A stretch of 64,000 bases of DNA from Plazaster borealis (taxonomy: Eukaryota > Echinodermata > Asteroidea > Forcipulatida > Labidiasteridae). Positions 58,301 through 64,000 of the stretch are shown here, in pieces; within the stretch, counting starts at the first letter, position 1; every line of letters begins with the position of its first letter. The notes beneath the pieces were generated by a model. That model saw only the letters and a list, made by a program, of their open reading frames with translations, was not told where the DNA came from and did not search any database. A program made the position numbers and the translations under genes. The DNA lies in assembly GCA_021014325.1 (NCBI GenBank), contig CM037467.1, forward strand, positions 9,697,273 through 9,761,272, given 5' to 3'.

Positions 58301-61300
58301 ATGACCACGGAGCACAGCCAGAGATCGAAAGTGTTTGATTTTTTTCCGAGGGAGGAAAACCGGATGGTCTGGAAAACCCTTGTGGCACAGCAGAGAACCA
58401 ACGCACAACTCAACTCACATATGGCCGGGTATCGAACCTTGGTCACCTTGTTGAGAGGCCGAGCGCTTTACGCACAAGCCAACCATGCCAAGCCAATCCA
58501 ATGCTTCATTCCCTCTTTGATTGCTTTTTTTCTTTCATCCAATTTATGCTCTTTGATTTGTCATCTTTTACTTTGGACAAGGTTGAAGTTGTTATCTGCC
58601 CAGACGGTTCATCTCAGTGTCCATCCGTAATACCTGCTGCAGACTAGCTTCTGGTGCGTGGGGTTGCTGCCCCATCCCAAACGTGAGTCATCATAAGGGA
58701 CCATGGATAAATTATGTCACGGGCACAGCCGAAATCCGACGCGTTCCTATGCGTGCAAGCTCAAACAAAAGAAAACCCACCCAGTGTCACGATAGGAACG
58801 CGTTCTTCTACAATGGTCCGATCTTGAGGGAGACGCACTGTATAACAAATGAACAATGCTGTTGGCCAGCTTAAGCCAAATGTCACTTTGTAGTAATAAT
58901 CGGCTTACTAGATAAACCATTTTTCCGGTACACCTACCTGAGCTAGACCGCAAACACTAATCCTTCACTCCTTTGTGGGCTACTTTCGAGCTGCCTTGTC
59001 CGTGTAATCCGACCTATAAAAGGCACCAACAATAGAGTCAATAATGTGGGAACTTAAAAATCACTAGAGCGCAAATCCAATGGTTGCACGAGGCCGTGAC
59101 AATTTTTTGACCACTTCGTGCAGCCACGCGTCAGCACGCATGCGAACGTATTAATTTATCCATGGTCCCTAATGCATTTGAACCCTCCTACTTCTTGTAT
59201 CATGAGTTGGAATCCGACTCAAGTCATGATCCTTTCAAGGATGAGAATGTTCGGACTTTTATCTGAATTCAGATCTTCTTTTTTATGTCTGCCTGGTGAA
59301 AAAAACAAATGTTGATATTTTCTCCAGATAAAAATAAGTCCTGGACCCAATTTCATAGAGCTGCTTAAGCACAAAAAGTAGCTAAGCACAACAAAATGTT
59401 GCCTACCAGAATAAGGTTACAAGCCAAACTACCATGTCACATGTACAATTTGTGACTGGTTTCCTGCTCATTTCTGCTTAGCAGACACACGTTAAGCAAT
59501 ATTTTCTGCTTAAGCAGCTCTATGAAATTGGGCCCTGCTCTTTGATCTACCTACCCTGGGCCCAATTTCATAGAGCTGCTTAAGCAGAAAATATTGCTTA
59601 ACATTTTTCTGCTAAGCACAACTAAGCAGGATACCAGTTACATTTTGTACATGTAAAATGGTATTTTAGCTGGTAACCTTATCTGTAAGCATAATTTTGT
59701 TGTGCTTAGCAACTTTTTATGCTTAAGCAGCGCTATGAAATTGGGCCCAGTACCATGGATGCCGTTCCTAGAAGCTCCTTAACATTCTATAACTCCTAGG
59801 TTTACCAAAAGGTTGAAATGCCAAGGTTGTACCTCCTAAGATCTGGATCGCAGTTTCAGACTTTTTCATCGGCAGTGACTCTCGCTCTTGTTTTTTTAAC
59901 AAGTCACTGTTAACAACCACACTGGATTGGAACCCTGCTATGTTTGGTAACCTGAACAAGGTCCATTCAAAATGTAATTCCATACAAAGGTGAACAGTCT
60001 ATTTTACTTTCAACCTGTCTTTGGCAGCCTCGCTACCATGGGCAGCGCGCCGTACTGACACCTCTTGTCACTAACCCCTGGTAGGGAAGGAACTGAAAAA
60101 CTACGCTGATTGGCTCCCAAAAGTGACTACTTTGAGTGCTCGCTTGTCAAAAACCTTTGAGTGCTTGTAGGACGCTTAGTACGCGCGTGTCAAAATGCAA
60201 GTATTTTGACGCGATGCCATTTCAAATGAATCATGTTTTTATACAGTAAGACATACCACAAGATCAAAGAAGAATGAGGGTGGATCAGTTCTTAAATTTG
60301 ATGCCTCTTTTGCGGGTTATTATACTTGATCGGGCGCATAGAGTGGATCGGCCACAGGCCTAATTAAAATGTGCTAGATTCTAACTAATTTTAATTCATC
60401 ACTTCCAGGGGTTATAAGCGAGCAAGGCATGCTGGGAAAAATTGGCGCCGCGAGATCGACCACCCCTGGGAACGAGGTTGTGTCTTTGGATTTCCATCAA
60501 GAAGTTGGCCGACTATGATAAATTAAAGATCAATGTAAAGAATCAAAACCTAGTAGCTAGTTTTTTATTTTAACTCTATCTCCCTAGAGTGATTCACTAG
60601 ATTCCTTCCTCAGTGTAACTAATAAATGGTGGCATGCCTGATCCCTTAATCGGTTTACTAGTGCACTCCTCGGTCCAAGAGATTCAAACAAAACATGGGT
60701 TTTGTTTTATTAGGGGTTAGTCCTTGGTTATGAAAGTTGAATTTGCTTCACAAATAAAAAATAATGTGTATTTCTATTTCTTAGGCTGTGTGCTGCAGTG
60801 ACCACACCCACTGCTGTCCCAGCGGCTACACCTGCAACACCGCAAAAGCAACCTGCACTAAAGGAGATCTGACCCTCCCATGGGAGACGAAGAACGTCGC
60901 CCAACCAATCAAGGTAAAACATAATTCTTGGTAAAATTGTGTGTTAACAGTAGGCCCCATACATATTGTTTCTCCCACCTAACCCACCTGGGCCCAATTT
61001 CATAGAGCTGCTAAGCACAACAATTTGCTTAGCGTGCAATTTCTTCCTTGATAAAAACAGGATTACCAACCAAATTTCCACGTGATTTTCAGGATAAGCA
61101 AACAACAGCTGAATACCAGTAACAAGCAATATAAAACACATGGAAATTCGGTTGGTAATCCTGGTTTTATCAAGGAAGAAATTTCATGCTAACTAATTTG
61201 TTGTGCTTAGCAGCTCTATGAAATTGGGCCCTGAGCCTCACTAAAAACAAGTTTGTAGATGGTAGAAATTCAGCATTTGAACATCGAAAGGTAATTCCTC

Positions 61301-64000
61301 GGGTAAAGGGGGAACTTCTAAAACCCTGTCCCTGTTCCCTGTGCTCTTTAATTCGTCTTGGTCCAAACTGCTCTGTTGAATTGACATCCAACATAATATA
61401 ATAATAATTTGGGAGGCTAACCATCCTTACTGGCAGCTAAGAGCTGAATTGCGAAGGACGCGGCTACAACGTGTTCGAGAAGCAGGCATGCAAGGGCGCC
61501 TTTGGCAGCCAGCCACATCAACCCATTATGACCACGGAGCACAGCCAGAGATCGAAAGTGTTTGATTTTTTTCCGAGGGAGGAAAACCGGATGGTCTGGA
61601 AAACCCTTGTGGCACAGCAGAGAACCAACGCACAACTCAACTCACATATGGCCGGGTATCGAACCTTGGTCACCTTGTTGAGAGGCCGAGCGCTTTATGC
61701 ACAAGCCAACCATGCCAAGCCAATCCAATGCTTCATTCCCTCTTTGATTGCTTTTTTTCTTTCATCCAATTTATGCTCTTTGATTTGTCATCTTTTACTT
61801 TGGACAAGGTTGAAGTTGTTATCTGCCCAGACGGTTCATCTCAGTGTCCATCCGGTAATACCTGCTGCAGACTAGCTTCTGGTGCGTGGGGTTGCTGCCC
61901 CATCCCAAACGTGAGTCATCATAAGGGACCATGGATAAATTATGTCACGGGCACAGCCGAAATCCGACGCGTTCCTATGCGTGCAAGCTCAAACAAAAGA
62001 AAACCCACCCAGTGTCACGTATAGGAACGCGTTCTTCTACAATGGTCCGATCTTGAGGGAGACGCACTGTATAACAAATGAACAATGCTGTTGGCCAGCT
62101 TAAGCCAAATGTCACTTTGTAGTAATAATCGGCTTACTAGATAAACCATTTTTCCGGTACACCTACCTGAGCTAGACCGCAAACACTAATCCTTCACTCC
62201 TTTGTGGGCTACTGAGCTGCCTTGTCCGTAATCCGACCTATAAAAGGCACCAACAATAGAGTCAATAATGTGGGAACTTAAAAATCACTAGAGCGCAAAT
62301 CCAATGGTTGCACGAGGCGTGACAATTTTTTGACCACTCCGTGCAGCCACGCGTCAGCACGCATGCGAACGTATTAATTTATCCATGGTCCCTAATGCAT
62401 TTGAACCCTCCTACTTCTTGTATCATGAGTTGGAATCCGACTCAAGTCATGATCCTTTCAAGGATGAGAATGTTTGGACTTTTATCTGAATTCAGATCTT
62501 CTTTTATGTCTGCCTGGTGAAAAACAAATGTTGATATTTTCTCCAGATAAAAATAAGTCCTGGACCCAATTTCATAGAGCTGCTTAAGCACAAAAGTAGC
62601 TAAGCACAACAAAATGTTGCCTACCAGAATAAGGTTACAAGCCAAACTACCATGTCACATGTACAATTTGTGACTGGTTTCCTGCTCATTTCTGCTTAGC
62701 AGACACACGTTAAGCAATATTTTCTGCTTAAGCAGCTCTATGAAATTGGGCCCTGCTCTTTGATCTACCTACCCTGGGCCCAATTTCATAGAGCTGCTTA
62801 AGCAGAAAATATTGCTTAACATTTTTCTGCTAAGCACAACTAAGCAGGATACCAGTTACATTTTGTACATGTAAAATGGTATTTTAGCTGGTAACCTTAT
62901 CTGTAAGCATAATTTTGTTGTGCTTAGCAACTTTTATGCTTAAGCAGCGCTATGAAATTGGGCCCAGTACCATGGATGCCGTTCCTAGAAGCTCCTTAAC
63001 ATTCTATAACTCCTAGGTTTACCAAAAGGTTGAAATGCCAAGGTTGTACCTCCTAAGATCTGGATCGCAGTTTCAGACTTTTTCATCGGCAGTGACTCTC
63101 GCTCTTGTTTTTAACAAGTCACTGTTAACAACCACACTGGATTGGAACCCTGCTATGTTTGGTAACCTGAACAAGGTCCATTCAAAATGTAATTCCATAC
63201 AAAGGTGAACAGTCTATTTTACTTTCAACCTGTCTTTGGCAGCCTCGCTACCATGGGCAGCGCGCCGTACTGACACCTCTTGTCACTAACCCCTGGTAGG
63301 GAAGGAACTGAAAAACTACGCTGATTGGCTCCCAAAAGTGACTACTTTGAGTGCTCGCTTGTCAAAAACCTTTGAGTGCTTGTAGGACGCTTAGTACGCG
63401 CGTGTCAAAATGCAAGTATTTTGACGCGATGCCATTTCAAATGAATCATGTTTTTATACAGTAAGACATACCACAAGATCAAAGAAGAATGAGGGTGGAT
63501 CAGTTCTTAAATTTGATGCCTCTTTTGCGGGTTATTATACTTGATCGGGCGCATAGAGTGGATCGGCCACAGGCCTAATTAAAATGTGCTAGATTCTAAC
63601 TAATTTTAATTCATCACTTCCAGGGTTATAAGCGAGCAAGGCATGCTGGGAAAAATTGGCGCGCGAGATCGACCACCCCTGGGAACGAGGTTGTGTCTTT
63701 GGATTTCCATCAAGAAGTTGGCCGACTATGATAAATTAAAGATCAATGTAAAGAATCAAAACCTAGTAGCTAGTTTTTTATTTTAACTCTATCTCCTAGA
63801 GTGATTCACTAGATTCCTTCCTCAGTGTAACTAATAAATGGTGGCATGCCTGATCCCTTAATCGGTTTACTAGTGCACTCCTCGGTCCAAGAGATTCAAA
63901 CAAAACATGGGTTTTGTTTTATTAGGGTTAGTCCTTGGTTATGAAAGTTGAATTTGCTTCACAAATAAAAATAATGTGTATTTCTATTTCTTAGGCTGTG
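37238..64000 (+). CDS. GRN: progranulin-like gene, 19 exons seen, continues past window
   Basis: A secreted multi-granulin precursor. One signal-peptide exon is followed by nine pairs of exons. In each pair the first exon (34-38 codons) gives the N-terminal half of a granulin domain (six Cys, ending GCCPxPK/N) and the second (41-45 codons) gives the C-terminal half (AVCCxDxxHCC...C...C) plus a linker with LPW. Together they make the 12-cysteine granulin fold. In vertebrate GRN each granulin is likewise encoded by two unlike exons. All intact exons are multiples of three and all junctions are phase 0. Progranulin is a secreted and lysosomal growth-factor-like glycoprotein whose granulins are released by proteolysis; function here is inferred from the family. 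The gene is open-ended on the right, so domain count is at least nine. Single-base deletions in exons at 57558 and 58582 break the frame as assembled. Confidence 0.93.
37377..37590. mobile_element. TTAA MITE, truncated, second subfamily
   Basis: TTAA at 37373-37376, then AGGGATTGTATACGTTTGGT and CTAACCTGTGAAAATTTCAT as in 23502-23821 (reverse) and 32820. The right end is missing. Lies in the first visible granulin intron. Confidence 0.75.
38384..38400. repeat. poly-C tract, 17 bases
   Basis: A run of C in the intron before the first granulin exon. Confidence 0.9.
38659..38760 (+). CDS. GRN: granulin domain 1, N-terminal half exon
   Basis: Acceptor TGTACCAG, donor GTGAGT, 34 codons: [34 protein letters not shown]. 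Six cysteines at the spacing of a granulin N-half. Confidence 0.95.
38820..38985 (-). repeat. tRNA-derived SINE fragment
   Basis: GGATTTGAACCTGCGACCTC, then TTCGGGGGCACCAGTCGGAA: the same family as 31910-32335, same orientation, with its D-arm region partly deleted. Lies in a granulin intron. Confidence 0.65.
40364..40486 (+). CDS. GRN: granulin domain 1, C-terminal half exon
   Basis: Acceptor CTGGTAG, donor GTAAAA, 41 codons: [31 protein letters not shown] and linker [10 protein letters not shown]. Two residues shorter than the other C-half exons, the gap falling between the last two cysteines. Confidence 0.95.
41213..41520. mobile_element. TTAA-flanked MITE, diverged
   Basis: TTAA at 41209-41212 and 41521-41524; ends AGCAAATGTACAACATTGGT and ACCAATGTTGTACACACCCT. 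Ends 36 bp before a granulin exon. Confidence 0.75.
41557..41658 (+). CDS. GRN: granulin domain 2, N-terminal half exon
   Basis: Acceptor TCTACCAG, donor GTAAGT, 34 codons: [34 protein letters not shown]. Very close to the domain 3 exon at 42661. Confidence 0.95.
41982..42110 (+). CDS. GRN: granulin domain 2, C-terminal half exon
   Basis: Acceptor TCAAATAG, donor GTAAAC, 43 codons: [33 protein letters not shown] and linker [10 protein letters not shown]. Confidence 0.95.
42661..42762 (+). CDS. GRN: granulin domain 3, N-terminal half exon
   Basis: Acceptor TCTACCAG, donor GTAAGT, 34 codons: [34 protein letters not shown]. Flanking intron sequence also matches 41525-41690, showing tandem duplication with domain 2. 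Confidence 0.95.
43430..43505. repeat. small dispersed repeat, tRNA-like fragment
   Basis: CACTGGTCACTACTGGATTC, then GAACCTGCCAAAATAACTAA, matches 42435-42490 in the previous duplicated segment. GATTCGAACC is B-box-like, so a decayed SINE is likely. Confidence 0.45.
43687..43815 (+). CDS. GRN: granulin domain 3, C-terminal half exon
   Basis: Acceptor ATCATGAAG (AAG, less common), donor GTAAAC, 43 codons: [33 protein letters not shown] and linker [10 protein letters not shown]. Confidence 0.93.
44088..44160. repeat. fragment related to the hAT-like MITE of the 3.2-kb units
   Basis: AACCTCAGTCCCATGGGCAG followed by CGCGTTGTATCGA resembles the left end of the element at 53572-54027. Confidence 0.45.
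44951..45064 (+). CDS. GRN: granulin domain 4, N-terminal half exon (divergent)
   Basis: Acceptor TTTGTTTCAG, donor GTTTTA (weak), 38 codons: [38 protein letters not shown]. All six half-domain cysteines are kept. It has two N-glycosylation sequons (NGT, NFT), which the other exons lack. The KCNDxYxC start is more like vertebrate granulins than the VxxCPGG start of its neighbours. Confidence 0.92.
45185..45534. mobile_element. TTAA-flanked MITE, about 350 bp
   Basis: TTAA at 45181-45184 and 45535-45538. Left end AGGTATCGTACACATTTGGT, right end CCAAATGTGTTCATTGCCT. Lies in the internal intron of granulin domain 4. Confidence 0.85.
45776..46535 (+). mobile_element. piggyBac-like deletion derivative, 760 bp
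   Basis: Flanked by TTAA at 45772-45775 and 46536-46539. Perfect 13-bp TIRs CCAGTTCGGTGCG. Subterminal copies of ACGAGTTAACTYGC follow the left end. Inside, a plus-strand frame from 46038 ([19 protein letters not shown], then a Ser/Glu-rich stretch) looks like the acidic, low-complexity N-terminus of a piggyBac transposase. The DDE region is absent, so the element is non-autonomous. Confidence 0.8.
46038..46235 (+). pseudogene. remnant N-terminus of a piggyBac-like transposase
   Basis: A 65-codon frame within the TTAA element, starting in a good context (AAGATGGCGG). It is Ser/Glu/Asn-rich ([16 protein letters not shown]). No catalytic part is left. Assignment rests on its position between piggyBac-type ends. 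Confidence 0.5.
46654..46788 (+). CDS. GRN: granulin domain 4, C-terminal half exon (divergent)
   Basis: Acceptor CTTTTCAG, donor GTTTCA (weak), 45 codons: [33 protein letters not shown] and linker [12 protein letters not shown]. The linker differs from the KNVAQPIK/E of other domains. Confidence 0.92.
46902..47215 (-). repeat. tRNA-like SINE flanked by a 50-bp direct repeat
   Basis: Minus strand: TCGGTGGTCTAGTGGTAAGA and GGTCGTGGGTTCGAACCCC at about 47030-47098 form tRNA-like A and B boxes. A segment of about 50 bp (GATGTTAATTTTGCATCGGG onward) lies on both sides at 46902 and 47151, from either a long target duplication or a local tandem duplication. The anticodon arm does not form cleanly, so no functional tRNA is claimed. 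Confidence 0.6.
47400..48180. repeat. 101-bp minisatellite, about 7.5 units, self-complementary
   Basis: GCCACAGCTGAAGCCAAAGC recurs at about 47493, 47594, 47695, 47796, 47897 and 47998, spacing 101. Each unit contains GCCACAGC...GCTGTGGC and GCCAAAG...CTTTGGC, so it can fold as a hairpin. Units are nearly identical in the middle and more diverged at the ends. Lies in the long intron between granulin domains 4 and 5. Confidence 0.95.
48880..48985 (+). repeat. LINE 3' tail with ATT microsatellite
   Basis: GCGCCTTGAGGCGGAACCGA, then AGCGCTTTATAAATC and a TTATT microsatellite, resembles the 3' end at 12660-12745. Confidence 0.55.
49067..49563. mobile_element. TIR element, about 497 bp
   Basis: Left GGTCTTGTCAAAATTTATCC plus AGGACA; right end TGTCCTGGACTAATTTTGAC plus AAGG, its inverse. 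It is non-coding. Target duplication not resolved. Confidence 0.65.
49999..50100 (+). CDS. GRN: granulin domain 5, N-terminal half exon
   Basis: Acceptor TGTACCAG, donor GTGAGT, 34 codons: [34 protein letters not shown]. Ends in Asn, like the later copies, not Lys. Confidence 0.95.
50129..50700. mobile_element. TIR element, 572 bp (GGGGCGGATTGCA ends)
   Basis: GGGGCGGATTGCAATAAAAC on the left and TGCAATCCGCCCC on the right are inverted. Further in, AACGGTCTTA and TAAGACCAC also mirror. Absent at the matching intron position of the 3.2-kb units, which shows insertion. Confidence 0.75.
50757..51035 (+). mobile_element. tRNA-derived SINE, second copy
   Basis: TGGGGTTGGCGTAGTGGTTT, GTTTCGAATCCCGCCGGGGG, CCACATCTAAAACTGAAACT and GGCTTCACAACCAGAG match 30645-30930. 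Confidence 0.75.
51453..51581 (+). CDS. GRN: granulin domain 5, C-terminal half exon
   Basis: Acceptor ATTTCTTAG, donor GTAAAA, 43 codons: [33 protein letters not shown] and linker [10 protein letters not shown]. Later copies have TAKATC where this has TTQGTC. Confidence 0.95.
51658..51899. mobile_element. foldback MITE within unit U1
   Basis: GGGCCCAATTTCATAGAGCT and its inverse AGCTCTATGAAATTGGGCCC. Carried along in every later unit (54538, 57762 and 60988 starts). Confidence 0.85.
52142..52243 (+). CDS. GRN: granulin domain 6, N-terminal half exon
   Basis: Acceptor GGTTGAAG (AAG type), donor GTGAGT, 34 codons: [34 protein letters not shown]. The three later copies encode the same residues, apart from the one-base deletion in the third. 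Confidence 0.95.
52258..52716. mobile_element. TAA-flanked MITE (Harbinger-like), 459 bp
   Basis: TAA at 52255-52257 and 52717-52719. Ends GGGACCATGGATAAATTA and TAATTTATCCATGGTCCC. The three-base TAA duplication is typical of PIF/Harbinger. Sits 15 bp behind a granulin exon and is present in U1-U4, absent after the domain 5 exon. Confidence 0.85.
52891..53082. mobile_element. foldback MITE
   Basis: GACCCAATTTCATAGAGCTG and GCTCTATGAAATTGGGCCC. Paired with the next one; both repeat in every unit. Confidence 0.85.
53105..53295. mobile_element. foldback MITE
   Basis: GGGCCCAATTTCATAGAGCT and AGCTCTATGAAATTGGGCCC. Interior GCTGGTAACCTTATCTGTAA. Confidence 0.85.
53572..54027. mobile_element. 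hAT-like MITE, 456 bp, 9-bp direct flank
   Basis: Ends CAGCCTCGTTACCATGGG and, inverted, CAACCTCGTTCCCAGGGG. Flanked by TGTCTTTGG at 53563-53571 and 54028-54036 (8-9 bp duplication). U1 has the empty site CTCTCTTTGGATTT at about 51151. Copies in U3 and U4 match. Confidence 0.8.
54332..54460 (+). CDS. GRN: granulin domain 6, C-terminal half exon
   Basis: Acceptor ATTTCTTAG, donor GTAAAA, 43 codons: [43 protein letters not shown]. In frame. Confidence 0.95.
54941..55271 (-). mobile_element. tRNA-derived SINE, 331 bp, inside the repeat unit
   Basis: Direct flanks ATCCAA at 54935-54940 and 55272-55277. On the minus strand a tRNA-like head (AAGCGCTCGGCCTCTCAACA, then GACCAAGGTTCGATACCCGG) leads to a TTATTATTATATTATG tail. 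U1 has the empty site GACATCCAATGCTTC near 52056. Copies in U3 (58164-58494) and U4 (61391-61721) match. Confidence 0.85.
55358..55459 (+). CDS. GRN: granulin domain 7, N-terminal half exon
   Basis: Acceptor TGGACAAG, donor GTGAGT, 34 codons, same residues as 52142. In frame. Confidence 0.95.
57558..57685 (+). CDS. GRN: granulin domain 7, C-terminal half exon, frameshifted
   Basis: 128 nt in place of 129: CTGACCTCCCATGG here, CTGACCCTCCCATGG in sister copies. The loss of one C shifts the frame after the last granulin cysteine, in the linker before LPW. The splice sites are intact. It may be a true mutation or a consensus error. Confidence 0.85.
58582..58682 (+). CDS. GRN: granulin domain 8, N-terminal half exon, frameshifted
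   Basis: 101 nt in place of 102: CATCCGTAATACC here, CATCCGGTAATACC in sister copies. One G is lost after the second cysteine, so the rest of the half-domain is out of frame as assembled. The splice sites are intact. Confidence 0.85.
60785..60913 (+). CDS. GRN: granulin domain 8, C-terminal half exon
   Basis: 43 codons, in frame, same residues as 54332. Acceptor ATTTCTTAG, donor GTAAAA. Confidence 0.95.
61809..61910 (+). CDS. GRN: granulin domain 9, N-terminal half exon
   Basis: 34 codons, in frame, same residues as 52142 and 55358. Acceptor TGGACAAG, donor GTGAGT. Confidence 0.95.
63139..64000. repeat. tandem unit U5, cut by window edge
   Basis: Starts GGATTGGAACCCTGCTATG and follows U4 as far as the window allows, including the hAT-like MITE. 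Confidence 0.95.
63995..64000 (+). CDS. GRN: granulin domain 9, C-terminal half exon, first 6 bases
   Basis: Acceptor TTTCTTAG, then GCTGTG (Ala-Val), exactly as in the sister copies. The rest lies outside the window. Confidence 0.85.

Larger units (their letters stand above)
56699..59923. repeat. tandem unit U3 (3225 bp)
   Basis: Near-identical to U2 along its length. Holds exons 57558 and 58582, each with a one-base deletion. Confidence 0.95.
59924..63138. repeat. tandem unit U4 (3215 bp)
   Basis: Near-identical to U2 and U3; differs mostly by one- to three-base losses, many in homopolymers. Confidence 0.95.

Overview
The window looks like nuclear DNA of an invertebrate deuterostome, most likely an echinoderm (possibly a sea star). 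Genes are intron-rich and sparse in AT-rich sequence. The repeats (tRNA-derived SINEs, foldback and TTAA-flanked MITEs, RTE-like and CR1/L2-like LINE tails) are of the kind seen in marine deuterostomes. The species assignment is inference: there is no rRNA or mitochondrial marker here.

Layout. (1) 1-11.4 kb is mostly non-coding, with a few SINE and MITE remnants. (2) 11.4-13.9 kb, minus strand: the first two coding exons of a Rho-family small GTPase that most resembles Rnd; the rest lies beyond an unseen intron to the left. (3) About 715 bp away and divergent is a single-exon 1017-residue protein (14608-17661). It carries two tandem copies of a Crypton-type tyrosine-recombinase-like (DUF3504/KIAA1958-like) module joined by three 41-residue repeats. 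Both modules appear to have lost catalytic residues. (4) 17.7-20.3 kb: a tRNA-Leu-like SINE, then the last exon of a DDE_Tnp_4/Harbinger-like transposase or domesticated derivative. (5) 20.4-37.2 kb is repeat-rich and holds no convincing intact gene. It contains a cluster of foldback MITEs, TTAA MITEs, and a 3.5-kb TIR element (24261-27777) with about 140-bp terminal inverted repeats and a perfect 9-bp target-site duplication around a decayed RecQ-like helicase fragment. It also has a TA-flanked MITE, a foldback MITE nested in a SINE, and an RTE LINE broken by a MITE. (6) 37.2-64.0 kb, plus strand: a secreted progranulin-like gene that runs off the right edge.

The progranulin gene is the main feature. 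One signal-peptide exon is followed by alternating exons for the N-terminal and C-terminal halves of 12-cysteine granulin domains. Nine domains are visible, the last truncated by the window. Apart from two copies with single-base deletions, every exon is a multiple of three and every junction is phase 0, so exon pairs can be duplicated without breaking the frame. Domains 2 and 3 come from one tandem duplication. Domains 6 to 9 come from a recent tandem amplification of a unit now about 3.2 kb long. Three transposon insertions, present in some units and absent from others, give the order of events. Domain 4 is an outlier with its own linker and two N-glycosylation sequons, and a piggyBac-like element sits in its internal intron.

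The last units differ from each other mostly by one-base losses in homopolymers, including one frameshift in each of two granulin exons. That pattern fits long-read consensus error as well as real decay, so copy number and coding integrity at the right edge should be read with care.
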